Origin: Gentiana macrophylla
Taxonomy: Eukaryota > Streptophyta > Magnoliopsida > Gentianales > Gentianaceae
Assembly: GCA_026214975.1 (NCBI GenBank)
Contig: CM047806.1
Span: 84,615,599 to 84,679,598 of the forward strand
Reading direction: 5' to 3'
DNA: 64,000 nt
Position 1 is the stretch's first letter. Each line of letters begins with the position of its first letter. This document shows, piece by piece, positions 22,501 through 33,480 of this stretch. The notes below the pieces were generated by a model that was not told where the DNA came from, ran no database searches, and saw only the letters and a list, made by a program, of their open reading frames with translations. Both the position numbers and the translations under genes were made by a program.

Positions 22501-23215
22501 GTTATCTTCGTATCCATTCTCTGATGCAATGACAAAATCATACGGTTTATAGATTTTCATAATAACATTTTCCATGATGCACAATACATTACTCTGAAAG
22601 GGAAGGTAACTCTGCATTAGCGTTCATCAAAAGGTATTCATCTTTATACAATGCGGAGTTTATTAATACCACTATATACACCACTTTTCGAACAAGAACA
22701 TATCCTGACACGACCACTAAAAATGTTCAGAAACAAAATATCAGAAGCTATCCTGAAGTAATGTAAACTAATAACATCAGACTTGCCTAAAATAGACCAA
22801 AGATCGATGAGAAAACTTGAAGACGCTTGTTAATTAAAATGCTGAATGAGGTAGCTGAAATTAACACCAAAAAAGAAACTTTTTAGAAGGCTTTCAAGAA
22901 ATTACCACTACTACCGTTCTCGCTTTTCTCCAAAGGGGTTTGCTTGACTGCGGACTCAACACCAGCCTCCTCCGCGTCAATCTCCTCTTCAACTTTCTCC
23001 AGACGAGGCCGCTTGAGTTCGCCACCAGCCTCCTCCGCAGCGTTCTCCTCTTCCTTTTCAGCGTTGCCTTTATTATTGACATCAAGCATGGCGTCCCCAT
23101 CGATGACATTCTCCGGCGCGTCAGCCTCCAAATCCACGAGCTTCCGCTTTTTCTCGTGGTCCAACGGCTGCGGTGGGAACGTCTCAACTTCAACGGAAAC
23201 TTGTTCGTCCGCCAT
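16533..23215 (-). CDS. Two-KH-domain RNA-binding protein, FUBP-like (frameshifted in KH1)
   Basis: Eight coding exons, all with GT-AG introns: 23,215-22,906; 22,520-22,120; 22,044-21,860; 21,726-21,628; 21,532-21,461; 21,360-21,244; 17,803-17,555; 17,417-16,533. An alternative first donor at 22,915 keeps the phase. The product is about 772 residues: an acidic, Lys/Glu-rich N-terminus with a KKRK basic cluster (1-237), KH1 (about 230-295, IGKGG motif), KH2 (about 322-395, IGKGG motif), then a Gly/Pro/Gln/Tyr-rich low-complexity tail (396-772) with a run of five Gln. Plant proteins of this design are nuclear single-stranded nucleic-acid binders related to FUBP/KSRP; the target is unknown. The coding length is one base short of a multiple of three: exon 3 lacks a base at about 21,987, after codon 256, which gives a stop five codons later. 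All other exons stay open and in phase, so the gene may be functional and the base a sequence error. Confidence 0.85.
17804..21243 (-). other. Large intron of the KH-protein gene
   Basis: This 3.4-kb intron separates the exon finishing KH2 from the low-complexity tail. It has no long open frame, LTR or recognisable RNA gene. It holds a 146-bp tandem duplication at 20,572-20,867. The other introns are 75-385 bp. Confidence 0.75.
20572..20867. repeat. 146-bp tandem duplication inside the intron
   Basis: The anchor GTGTTGTCTCTATTGAAGG occurs at 20,625 and 20,771. The two copies share most of their sequence, including ACCTATACCAGGCAGGTGTA, and differ by small indels. Confidence 0.85.
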
Positions 23216-23363
23216 CAGAGATCGAATTCGTGAATTCTAGCTAGGGTTCCGAGTGAGGTGAGTATACTTCAAATAAAGATAGGGAGGAACCTGTTCTTAT
23301 GGCTATTGGTCACGCGATAAGTGTGTGCGGTGTTGACTTTATGGGTGGATCAAGGTAACTGGA

Positions 23364-23372
23364 TTAGGGTTT
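23364..23372 (-). promoter_or_regulatory. Telo-box-like promoter element
   Basis: The minus strand reads AAACCCTAA, about 150 bases upstream of the KH-gene start codon. This motif is common in promoters of plant genes active in dividing cells, often ribosomal or RNA-metabolism genes. A second partial copy (AACCCTAG) lies in the presumed 5' UTR near 23,245. Confidence 0.35.
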
Positions 23373-23375
23373 TTT

Positions 23376-24029
23376 ACAAAAATATGGGCGTACACATTCA
23401 GGCCCAAGTGAGAGAAACGTCTCCGGTCCGGTTCAAACATCCGTATCTTCTAAAAAAAAAAATTTGTATCTTCTAAAATTAAACTCGAAAAATCATAATT
23501 TTTGAATCAGAGGAAATTTTTTTTTTCCGTTCTATTTATTTCAAGATAATTATCATATTTCGACGTATATTTGCTACGTGATTTTTTTTTTTTAATTTAT
23601 TTTTGCAACTAGACTTAGAAATTTTTTTCTTTTTTGCGCAGCTGGACACTCGTGAAAATAGTATTGAAAATCTAGTCTACAAAGGTAATTATGAACCAAA
23701 AGCATTATAAGTATATCCCGAAGAAAATGAAAGTTCACATTAACATCAACTTATGGTTATTATCATGCATTCCTGCTGCTAAGTATGCAACCACTTGAGT
23801 GTGTGGAGTAGATTCATCGTTACTATAGTGATCTAAAATGTGCAGCATCCCTAGAATAAAAGACAAATGAATCAAAATGAATAAGCATCGGTGTAATATT
23901 TTCTACGATAAGTATTCCAAATATGCTAGAATGAATCCAGAACTAAAATTTTGTCATTTACATTTTAAGAATACAATACATATGTTCCATTTGGTACATG
24001 GAGGATTCTTAAACATTGCTAAAAGGTTT
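23376..24029. other. Intergenic region upstream of the KH gene
   Basis: AT-rich with several poly-T and poly-A runs. No gene, repeat structure or LTR end was found. Confidence 0.5.
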
Positions 24030-24606
24030 TGTTGGTCCTAAGGAAAGTCTGAACAAATTCAGGGGGTGAGTAAAATTGTTAAAGTTATAAACACTTTCTA
24101 AATCATAAATAAGTGCAATGTAAAACAGCCTTTCAAATCGACTTTAAAGTTAAGAACACTTAAATTAATCAGATAAGCAGACAGTATATAAATTTGCAAA
24201 AGTAATGTGCATAAAGTAAAGTGGTGCAAATAAAGAACACAAAGATTTATCGTGGTTCAGGGAAGTGTAATCCCTTGGTCTACTCTTCTCATATGATGTT
24301 GGAGAAATTCAGTATTGATATTCGTACACCGGTACAACAATGACGTTTGTCCTTGACAACTCTCTCTATGTGCTTCACAACCTGAGTTATCACTCCCTCA
24401 CAGTTTTCCAAACTGCTTCAATGAAATAGCTATGTTCTTCCTTCGAATGTAAATTGATTCTTCAACGGCTCCACCACAAATACAACCCCTTGACAATGAT
24501 ACTACTTCAGCCGCTATCAGTCCTTCAAAGCACTCTGCTTCTTCACTGATTAACCTCATTGTCGAACGAGTCAAGTCAGAGTCAGGTCAATGTTCAAGAA
24601 TTGTGA
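24030..24606 (+). mobile_element. Truncated LTR fragment, TGTTGGTCC family
   Basis: It starts TGTTGGTCC and follows the solo LTR at 12,612-14,078 for about 520 bp, sharing TGTCCTTGACAACTC and CAGTCCTTCAAAGC blocks. It is cut by the gypsy LTR that starts at 24,607. Confidence 0.6.
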
Positions 24607-25178
24607 TGTGATCCAACCCAAGAAAATGAAGAGCAGAACAAAGATGGGCTTTGATGAGTTACTAATTAGTTATTGGACTTGTTTTATTTTATTTTGCATT
24701 GAGTTCAGTTAATAAAGGTCTTATGGGCCTAAAAGCTAGTATGGTCCATCAAAAAATGTGTCTATATTATAATATATTGGGTTAATTACTTATTTTTAGC
24801 AAATAAAAGTCATTTAAACTTATTATAGTCAAGTTAGACCAATAAGAAAATAAAGTGGCGAAAATTACAAGTTAATTTGTCCCCGTAGGCATCCTATGTA
24901 CAATTTTATATGAACAATAATGAAAAACATTATTATTATTTTGAGAGAAAATTCTCTTGGTTAAGTCGATTTGGCTTAATTCCATCACTTGCGAGTGAGT
25001 ATCTTCGTCGTAGAGGATACAACCCTTCAAGAACGAATCAGCGTTTTCCGAGCGAAGCGTTGGTAGTATTCTTGGCCTAGGCCATAGACTGGATTTCCTA
25101 GGACTAGCTTAAGCTCTTCATTGATCCCTTAGGAGGTTCCTGGCACGTTCATGATCGTGTTTCCTACCCGAAATCACA
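24607..25178 (+). repeat. 5' LTR of the non-autonomous gypsy element
   Basis: It begins TGTGATCCAACCC and ends AATCACA; the ends TGTGAT and ATCACA are inverted copies. It is 572 bp long. Confidence 0.8.
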
Positions 25179-25182
25179 TCAC

Positions 25183-25200
25183 TTGGTAGCAGAGGTCAGC
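25183..25200 (+). promoter_or_regulatory. Primer-binding site, methionine tRNA-like
   Basis: TTGGTAGCAGAGGTCAGC lies four bases after the LTR end and resembles the TGGTATCAGAGC primer site used by most plant chromoviruses. Confidence 0.6.
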
Positions 25201-25961
25201 AACTAAGGTATGATATATCTCGTTGTTTCTTTTATTGTTATTTTGATTATATTAAAAAAATCCAGCTTTTGATCCTTCATGTTAATTGTTTTGTTCCCAC
25301 CACCGTACCAATAATTAAAAAAAAAATAGAAAAAGTTCCCTGCTTTTGGATCGGGATCCCTTCAAAACCACCCGTGTCATGTCTTTTTCTTGTTAATCCA
25401 TTGTGCTAGTTGGTCGCCGTATAAGCCAAAAAAACAGGTGTTGTTTTATCTTGGTTTGATTTATTTTATTTTAGTTCGGCCAAAGTAAAAAAAAAAATTA
25501 AAAAAAAGAAGGAGACGCAGAAAATTACATGACCTTCACACCTTAGGTGTGAAATTTTTCCCAACTGTGAAATTCTGTAGTTCAAAAAAAAAACAGGCCA
25601 TCAAAAATACGTGGGTTTCACACCCCTGGTGTGACATTTTTCACACCCGTGAATTTTCGACAGTCAAAAGAAAATTTAATTTATTTTCCTTTCTCTTTTC
25701 AATCTTCTTTCTTTCTTTGATCCAAATCATTGATTCTTAAGTCTCTTCTCAAACCTTTGCTCACTTCCAAACCCAAAATGAACTTCTAGTCGTACATGCT
25801 AGATACTTGGTTTTGAATCACTATTGTATTGCTTGTTATTCTGATTTGTTTGGCAAGGGTATTTTCTACGATTGAGCATAAGGGTGCGTGTAAACATGAG
25901 TGAACTGTGAGGGTATGAATCATTGAAAGGAGAGATGTTTGTCGTAAAGAAAGCCTTGGTG
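25201..25961 (+). other. Leader of the non-autonomous gypsy element
   Basis: It has no coding frame. Two near-perfect palindromes built on TTCACACC...GGTGTGAA lie at 25,535-25,553 and 25,617-25,634. Confidence 0.5.
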
Positions 25962-25968
25962 TTGTGAA

Positions 25969-26424
25969 GTGGAGGATAATTTGCAACGAGAAAATATTTC
26001 TCATACGAGGTGTTTGATTAGTGGGAAGCATTGTTTGCTGATAATTGATCTGGGAAGCTGCGCGAATGTGATAAGGGCCGATGTTGTCTCCAAATTATCC
26101 ATTCCTACTACACCTAATCTTCAACCATATACGTTGCAATGGCTCAATGATGTGGGTGAAATTCGAGTTACCAAACAGGCCCTAATCTCTTTCAATATTG
26201 GTAAGCAATATGATGAAGTTTTATTTGATGTTGTCCCCATGCATCTCAGTCATATCCTATTTGGGAGACTGTGGCAAATTGATAGGAGAGTTATGTATGA
26301 TGGGTATATGAATAGCTGCACTTTGCGCCATAAGGGGGAAAAACTTACACTCTTGCTTTATCCCCCGAAGATGCCCACAAAGATCAACTCAAACTCGCCG
26401 CCAAACGTGAGGAAAAAGAAATAA
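25969..26424 (+). CDS. Retropepsin-like aspartic protease of a gypsy element
   Basis: This 151-residue frame shows the plant chromovirus protease pattern: LLIIDLGSCANVIRADVVSK (the catalytic Asp-X-Gly is Asp-Leu-Gly), then YTLQWLNDVGEIRVTKQALI, DVVPM, and HILFGRLWQIDRRVMYDGYM, where HxLxGRPWQxDRxxxHDG is usual. The protease would cut the Gag-Pol precursor inside virus-like particles. The Leu after the catalytic Asp (normally Ser, Thr or Gly) and the loss of Pro in the GRPW motif suggest decay. Gag upstream is missing and reverse transcriptase downstream has been lost. The start codon is the first in-frame Met and is probably not native. Confidence 0.75.
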   Translation: MEDNLQRENISHTRCLISGKHCLLIIDLGSCANVIRADVVSKLSIPTTPNLQPYTLQWLNDVGEIRVTKQALISFNIGKQYDEVLFDVVPMHLSHILFGRLWQIDRRVMYDGYMNSCTLRHKGEKLTLLLYPPKMPTKINSNSPPNVRKKK

Positions 26425-26471
26425 ACGTAGAGATTGTTACCATTTGAGAAGAGGTCGTCCCAGAGTCGACT

Positions 26472-26990
26472 GTGGCGGATGCAATCGCCGGGGAGCAGGA
26501 GAGTGTGGCAGAAGTAGTTAACAATGATGAGGCAATTGTTGTGGACGAGATAGTGCACGTGGATAAGACAAACGTTGATGGTTATGTTGAGAGTGATATT
26601 AAGCGTGAGGAGTTGTATGCTACTTGTGATGAGTTGAAAAATGATGCAAATTGTCCTCAAGTCGTTGATGAGGAAGTGGAATTGTCTGAAGAGTCTGTTG
26701 TGGAGGAAGAAAAAGATTCCATGTTACTAAATTCTTGTTCCAGTCTTGTTGAATCTTCTTTGCAGGTACATAGCGATTATCCAATGGAGGAAAGCTCGTT
26801 GCCTATGGTGGTTCTTGATCATGATCACGTCATTAGTGGCAAACTGGAGCACGCTTATTATGATCTATTTTCTGAGATTATTGACGCTTCTTCGCCTAAT
26901 ATTTGCTATCATTCTATTTTGTTCCTTCATGGGCAGTTATCCACAGGTTTATCAACTCGAAGTCCCACTATTTTGATGCTACGTTTCTGA
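26472..26990 (+). CDS. Acidic frame and remnant pol terminus of the gypsy element
   Basis: A 172-codon frame rich in Glu, Asp and Val (residues 1-75 are strongly acidic) with no recognised domain. It lies where reverse transcriptase should be. About 140 bases further on, another frame reads FEDESFPTGKE just before the polypurine tract; this matches the usual C-terminus of chromovirus pol. So the centre of pol was deleted or replaced. Expression is unknown. Confidence 0.4.
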   Translation: MADAIAGEQESVAEVVNNDEAIVVDEIVHVDKTNVDGYVESDIKREELYATCDELKNDANCPQVVDEEVELSEESVVEEEKDSMLLNSCSSLVESSLQVHSDYPMEESSLPMVVLDHDHVISGKLEHAYYDLFSEIIDASSPNICYHSILFLHGQLSTGLSTRSPTILMLRF

Positions 26991-27152
26991 GGCATGACTG
27001 TGCAACAAAGCATGCCGTTAAATAGCATTTATTTATTCGACTCGTATTTGATCCCGGTGTTCGTTTGGTGATCTTTTGTCTTTGTTCAAGTTTTATTGGT
27101 GATGGTGCTCGATTTTATGACGTCCTATTGATTCGAAGATGAATCCTTTCCA

Positions 27153-27167
27153 ACCGGGAAGGAATGA
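27153..27167 (+). promoter_or_regulatory. Polypurine tract
   Basis: A purine-rich stretch (GGGAAGGAATGA) directly precedes the 3' LTR start at 27,168, as needed to prime plus-strand DNA. Confidence 0.6.
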
Positions 27168-27600
27168 TGTGATCCAACCCAAGAAGACTAAAGAGCAGAG
27201 CAAAGATGGGCTTGGATGGGTTACTAATTAGTTATTGGACTTGTTTTATTTTATTTTGTATTGAGTTTAGTTAATAAAGGTCTTATGGGCCTAAATACTA
27301 GCATGACCAATTTAAAAGGGTGCCTATATTATACTCCCTCCGTCTCAAAATGTTTGGGACGTTTGACTTTTCAACCGCTTACGAAACGTCTAATTAATCC
27401 TTCGAATTTCATCAAATGGTCTAATACTTTTTACATTTATGTACTTTAAGTTTCACTTTATCATAACCCTAATAATATTACATCAATTAACGAAATTTCA
27501 AGGATTAATTAGACTTTTCGTAAGAGGTTGAAATAGTGAAATGTCCCAAACATTTTGAGACGGAGGGAGTAGTATAATGGGTTAAGTATTTATTTCTACC
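27168..27600 (+). repeat. Truncated 3' LTR of the non-autonomous gypsy element
   Basis: It matches the 5' LTR from TGTGATCCAACCC through TTATGGGCCTAAA and, after the MITE, ATGGGTTAAGTATTTATTTC; similarity stops near 27,600. The rest of the LTR is gone. Confidence 0.7.
27334..27569. mobile_element. Stowaway-like MITE inside the 3' LTR
   Basis: Inverted ends CTCCCTCCGTCTCAAAATGT and complement, flanked by TA on both sides, 236 bp. Internally, TAATTAATCCTT occurs as an inverted pair. The CTCCCTCCGTC terminus is the Stowaway signature. Confidence 0.9.
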
Positions 27601-28149
27601 TCCTTATAAAATGGTAAGGCATGAAACCCCATATGAGGCCACGTCCCTCGTTTGCAAAAACTGGGGTTGGTGCAAACATGCCACCTGTCCACTTTTGTGT
27701 AATAATATAATTTTATTTCATGTTTTTTTGAATTTTCTAATATTTCGTTTTTTCCTCTTCTCTTTCTTTGGCTCCAGCTTTTGTTGTTCAGTTACCCCTT
27801 CCAATTTCGCATCGATTAAAAGCCAAGAAAAAATATTCGAATGAGACGTCTGGATTTCCTGTCATTTCGGTCAATCGGTGGCTTCTGCAGGCAGCGGAGT
27901 TGTTCAATATCCGCCAACTGGCGTGTATTCCGTAGGGTATTAGCTTGTCTGTTGTACCGTTGATGCATGTGTCAGATCTGCAATTATACATTGGGTTTGG
28001 TTCGTTTATCCCGTCATGGATGTCTTTTCAACGGCTTAGAGCAAACACAACTTGGACCAGGGGCGGTAGGCATGGCAGGCAAGGGAGAGTTATCGTCTAC
28101 ATGAATGCCGGAGACGTGATAAGCACCGGTGTCATTCAAACCATCAAGA
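27601..28149. other. Unassigned junction sequence
   Basis: It lies between the broken LTR and the gypsy pol relic. A frame beginning at 27,945 becomes recognisable as reverse transcriptase only near its end; the rest shows no domain. Confidence 0.4.
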
Positions 28150-29201
28150 CCAATATCGCGGAAGTCATGCAAAAGGGGATGAAGTTGGAGGACTTGCATT
28201 CACATGATGGCTTCTTTGAGAAGAGCGCCTTTACTTTTTCATCAAATGAAATGTACGACCATATTTCGTAAAGGTATCAACAAACTCCTCAAACCATTCC
28301 TAAGGAAATTTGTTTTGGTATTTTTTGATGACATCATAATATATAGCCCTGATCTCCAGTCTCACATGTAGCATCTACAAGCAGTACTGGAGCTATTCAG
28401 GAAGAAGAAATTCTATGCCAAGATGAGTAAATACAGCTTTGCACAGACAAGAGTAGAGTATTTGAGGCATATAATACGGCAGGGAAAAGTAATGGTAGGC
28501 CCTTCTAAGGTTGATAGCATGTCTAAATGGCCTATTCCAAAACATCACAAAATTAAGGGGATTTTTGGGGCTGATTGTTTTCAAAGAAGGTTTGTTAGGA
28601 ATTATGGCATTATAGCAAGGCATTTGACCGATCTTTTAAAGAAGGACAACCTTTTATTGTTTGAAGAGGATACAAAGGCTTTTAATACATTAAGGAAAGC
28701 CTTGTGTGAAGCCCTACTAATGGTATTACCTGATTTCACATCACCCTTCATCGTGGAGACAGATGCATGTGTTAATGGCCTTGCTTCTGTGTTGCAACAT
28801 GGCAAGCATTTCCTATCTCAACAGGGCATTTAATTTCAAGGAAATGGGGCTTTCCATCTATGAGAAAGAATATTGTTGACAGTTATTATGGATGTTACAA
28901 GGTGGAAACACTACTTGCAAGGTTCACAATTCACCATTAGAATAGACCATCAATCCATGAAGTACTTATTAGAACAAGAGGTCACTACAACATTACAACA
29001 GAAGGGCATCACAAAGATGCTGGGGTTGGATTTCAAGACCGAGTACAAAAAGGGAAAATAAAATATTGTGTCAGATGCACTTTCAAGGCAACCTTTGCAA
29101 CATGATACATCTATGGCACTTAGAACAATCATCCTTAGCTGGATGCAGAATTTCTTGATAGCTATGGGGGGACTCACATGCATAGTTCAAGATACGCTTT
29201 G
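28150..29201 (+). pseudogene. Ty3/gypsy reverse transcriptase-RNase H relic (left part)
   Basis: Consecutive frames, broken by indels and stops, encode a chromovirus-type reverse transcriptase: KGMKLEDLHSHDGFFE (28,169 onward), then in a new frame KLLKPFLRKFVLVFFDDIII (FFDD being the catalytic YxDD-type motif), then the connection and RNase H parts with FIVETDACVNGLASVLQ, HQSMKYLLEQ and VSDALSRQP. The copia element inserted at 29,201; integrase continues at 41,662. It is not functional. Confidence 0.85.
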
Positions 29202-30900
29202 TGCTAGAAGTAATAGCACCGATCGAGACACTCGATCTTCGCACAGCGGAAGATTATACGATTTACGATATGAGACATAACTAATTAAACCTACGAGAAC
29301 GTTAGTAGATTTACCCTTACCGGAGAGAGATGATAAAATCTTCCAAGAGGGACAAGCCGTGATCTTCCGGATTGTATCTCCAAGCGACGACTGGTAGACA
29401 TCGAGCTCGCCGTAGAACCTCCTCGAATATGCATAAGAAAAACCCTAGGTTTTTCTTCTCTAAATGACTAATGCAAGAAACTAATTTTTCTTCCTTCTAA
29501 TTTGTAAGTGGCGCATTTAATTGTTGTGTATTGTGTTAGGAGGAACTCTCTTTATATAGGAAAATAACTAGTCAAAAGAGTTATCATTTTCACACCACAA
29601 AAACCTATTCCCATAAGGAAAAGATATTTTTGCTACAAAATAAGAGATAATTCCCAAAACATCAATCACTTAATTTTTTCAATAATTATCCAACAAATAG
29701 ATAATTAATTAATTACACATATGAGATAATCTAGGAAAATTTCTTCTCTTAACTTATCCACAAATGTGGCGCCACCTTTAACCATTTTTTAATAGAAAAT
29801 GTCTTTTCTATTTTACATATTATTTACCAAATAAATAATATTGCATATTCATTAAATAGACCAACTATTTAATTTATTCTCGAGGTTCTATAAAACGAGA
29901 AAACACTCGCGTGTTAGGAGCCAACCCAGGGACCATGGACCTATAACCAGTATCTGCAATAAATTAAATAAAATATTCATCGAACAGAATATTTCTACTT
30001 AATTCATTAATTACGAATTACGCTACCATAAATCCAAATCGAACTCTATCGATTATAGATATAACTTATTCTCAAAAGCGTCGAGTCGAGTCGATAAGTG
30101 TCCATTGATATAATCATTTCATATATACTAACCCTCCATAGACTATCCGTACTGAAGTAGGATTATTTCCGTAAACCTTATTCAATACATCTTATCATTA
30201 TTTACCATTAACCCACTAGTGATCAATTAGTTCATAACCAATACGAACTCCCGGGATTGATCAGTTTCTAGGATCAACAAATAAGGGGATTGTCTTTCTA
30301 CTTCCCGCAGGAAGAAATGGATTCCATATCTGTGAGACACACACTTCTCACTCATTCAAGAATAGTGCCAACGTGAAAGTGATTCGGACCGCGCCTCTTA
30401 GCGATCCTTAACGAACACATCGGACCTATCCTGAAACAAGTAGAGTCTCAGTAATCACTTCGAGATTAAGGTTAATCCATATATGATCGTCTTGTGATTT
30501 AATAAGATTTCTCAATCACTGAATTATATGAGAAACTCAGATTAAATCGGTCCAGTCCTATATGACTCTCATCATATATAAATGCCCCACTTAGACAACC
30601 AATGTCGACGGTCCGGATAAGACGGTCACACCTTAAAGTGTTATGGGCGCATTAATGGTGGTTTAATCAGTAGACCCCATACTTTGATTAACTTCACCAC
30701 GGACTAATATTTTAAGTGTATCACCATAAACTTAATCCTCATGTGTGACACACACTAAGTTATATGGCTACATATGATACGACTTAGGTTTTGAGTAGTG
30801 TATTACTTACAAGCACGAAGCAAGTAATAAGATGAGAATAAATCATCATTTATTAATTCTAAAAACAATTACATAAATTGTCTTCGGCGCCGATCCAACA
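29202..30900 (-). repeat. 3' LTR of the copia element
   Basis: It starts TGCTAGAAGTAATAGCACC and ends CGATCCAACA on the plus strand, 1.7 kb. It is uninterrupted, unlike its partner. Confidence 0.9.
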
Positions 30901-30903
30901 ACA

Positions 30904-32816
30904 ATCCCACACTTGCCCGTAAGGACAAGCAACAATTGTCTTTCGGGCACATGATCGGGGTCAATCAGGTTATAATATACTTGACCACCATAAACCAATA
31001 CTAGCAAGAGGACTAGGCCCATCGTAGTATAGCTATAGTGAATCAAGGTCGATACCACAGGGAACCAATTGTGGATCATCTTATATACAAACAATTAATT
31101 AAACATGTCAAGGACATAGAGGCGGTTTACGACCAACATAAGACAAGAAAGGTAAAGACACGACTCGACACAAGCGTAATTAACCTCCCCAATTACGATC
31201 TTTTATCGTTTGGACCTAGATAATTTATATAATAAAACCGAACTTATTAAGCTGTCAATCCGTTTGTATCTATCTTAGATTGGCTACGGAGTCATCCTCT
31301 TTAACTTGACTTATCACCGGTTAGGTTGCTAGATCATCTGCGTGCTACATTACGTGACTTCACCTTTTGGGTATCCATCTCATATAACTTGCACGCTTAC
31401 GACACTAAGGATGCCGATATTAATCGTACACCTCGTCTAGGCAACATTCCTATGGTTAGGCGTACTTCCTAAGCGATTACTCAAGCTCTCGTCCAACTAG
31501 CAATTACCAAGTTATAGTCTCATGCTAATCTACGACGTACGTATAAGCAGGTGCATGCAATTCCCAAATATAAACCTACCTAGATATTGCTGAACGTCCG
31601 TGAAGAGCAATTCATAAGCCTACCTAAGAGTTTTATATTGGTATTTCCTTTTTACACGTTTTAATTAAACTAAGCGAGTAACGTAGCCATAGCCATACCT
31701 ACTCGAGATAATAAATTCAACTAGGCTAAACCTACCATAAAGGCGTGGCGTAAATAATCGATGAAGCAGGGCTCGGTCGGCCGAGTGTAAGGCCTCGGTC
31801 GACCGAATGACACCTTTCGGTCACCCGAACGATTTCAACCTGAATACATCTTAGAATATATCTCTCGGTGTTTCATCATACGTAATGCAGTTAAACAAGA
31901 ATTCGCATACGGTATTCATATAAACTAACATAGATACGCATTAATTAAACGATGCAGATTCATGGATAGAAACTAAGTAGATGACGTAGGTTATGGGATC
32001 CTCATAGACAAGGTATCGCCACCTTTCCCAACGTCATAGCCTAGATCTACATTATCTAGCTATGATTAACTAACTCAAACGATAAAGCATAATTGGGGAA
32101 TTAATTATCGAAAATAAAAACAACGAGAAAATTAAAGGCTTACAAATTTGCGACCATAATAAGCTATTTGGACAACTACATTGTAACGTATCAAAGCTAT
32201 GAATGTAATTGATAAAAGGTATAAGGTATTGTATGTATGTCTAAGGTGTGTGTTGGTGTGTTTTTACAAATTTAAGTAGTCTCTTTGCTTATATAGAGAG
32301 TTTTTGCCGACCTAGGAAGGATCTAGAAGATATACACGCGATTTACGCGGATAAACTTCAAGTGACCGAGCCGACTCTCTCGGTCGACCGAGCCACTTTT
32401 ACACGTGTTAAACGCGCGTCTCTTTGTCTGACTTGTTCCCCACTGCATTCTTTTGAACTGATTTGAGTCCTCTGATTTATCTCTTGATTAATGCTCCGAT
32501 TTTCTTCCTTATTATCTCGAGATTTACTGATTGAATGACATTTATCCTCTCGATTTGTCGTGATCTGCAAAATCAACATTTATCGCACAATAAATCGGTC
32601 TTTTAATAATAAAAACAGCTAAATACCCAATATCATATTAATAATCACTTAACATTAAATAATAAATATAAACGAGTGATTCAATATGAAATATACATTA
32701 TTAATCCCGATTTAAGGTCAACGTTGATGACAATTACGGGTATAATTTGACCGTCATCAGCACACTATATCTGACAATCTCACACTTGCCCGTAAAGACA
32801 AGCAATGATTGTTTTT
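30904..32816. repeat. ~47-bp direct repeat split by the solo LTR
   Basis: CACACTTGCCCGTAAGGACA...CAATTGTCTTTCGGGCAC (30,907-30,950) recurs as CACACTTGCCCGTAAAGACA...TTGTTTTTAGAGCAC (32,776-32,823). Without the solo LTR the copies would be near-adjacent, so the copia 3' non-coding part carried a small tandem duplication. Confidence 0.65.
30952..32759 (-). mobile_element. Solo LTR of an Athila-like element nested in the copia
   Basis: The same family as the LTR at 375-2021. It is 1.8 kb, with GCACA directly repeated on both sides (30,947-30,951 and 32,760-32,764). The minus-strand TATA box is at 32,286-32,298 (CTATATAAGC). It holds CTCGGTCGACCGAG palindromes near 31,785 and 32,378. No internal region is present. 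Confidence 0.9.
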
Positions 32817-32879
32817 AGAGCACCACACCCTTATTCTTTCTATCCACAACATTCTCCCACTTGCTCTAAAGTAGATGAG

Positions 32880-33480
32880 ACATATCTCCCAATTTCATAC
32901 CCGCATAAGTGCCCGGTCGGTGACATTAGATGCCACACGACTTGGTAAACTGATCAGCTAGGTTGTCGGCTCGAGGCGATCTTAAGGACCGATACGTCGC
33001 CTGTTTGCACGGTCTGTCTGACTAGGTGGTACTTTCTCTCAATATGCTTTTGACCTCTTATGATTGCGAATATTATTTGCATGAGCTACCTCCCAACTAT
33101 TTTCACAGTAAAATGGTATCGGCTCATCGAGACCTGGAATCACTTCCTGATCCAACAAAGAACTTCTAAAGCCACACTGCCTCTTTAGCTGCTCCGAAAG
33201 CTGCTATGTATTCGACTAACAGAGTCAAACTGGCAATGCTGGATTGCTCTAGACTATAGCTCCATCACTATGAGTAAACACTGAGCCTGAGATCGATTCA
33301 TGATCATCATTAATCCGACAAAAAATTAGAATCAGTGTAGGCAACGATACTCAGGTTCGCACCCGAATACACAAGCATATGATTCCTCGTTCTCTAAAGA
33401 TATTTGAGGATTCACTATACTGCTTTCAACGTCCGAATCCAAGATTCGACTATTATTGACTTTTAATAACCTGACTTTCT
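32880..33480 (-). pseudogene. Copia RNase H relic
   Basis: The minus strand, with frame changes, reads VAYTDSNF, then DDHESISGSVFTHSDGAIV, AAKEAVW-like residues, LDEPIPFYCENSWEVAHANN, NHKRSK, and DQF-TK where ADPFTK is usual. This is the C-terminal RNase H of a Ty1/copia polyprotein. Stops and frameshifts show it is dead. It ends near the polypurine tract and 3' LTR, as expected. Confidence 0.75.

Larger units (their letters stand above)
24607..27600 (+). mobile_element. Non-autonomous Ty3/gypsy element (protease kept, rest of pol lost)
   Basis: It has a 5' LTR (24,607-25,178), a primer-binding site, a protease-like frame, an acidic frame, a polypurine tract and a truncated 3' LTR (27,168 to about 27,600). 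Reverse transcriptase, RNase H and integrase are absent between the LTRs, so movement would have needed enzymes from a relative. The LTRs match closely at the start; the 3' copy holds a MITE and breaks off near 27,600. Confidence 0.75.

Noticed and set aside
22940..23240. Two ~98-codon plus-strand frames
   Set aside because: They are exact antisense shadows of the first exon of the KH-protein gene and have no independent evidence.
25786..26031. 81-codon minus-strand frame
   Set aside because: It is antisense to the leader and start of the gypsy protease frame, with no domain.
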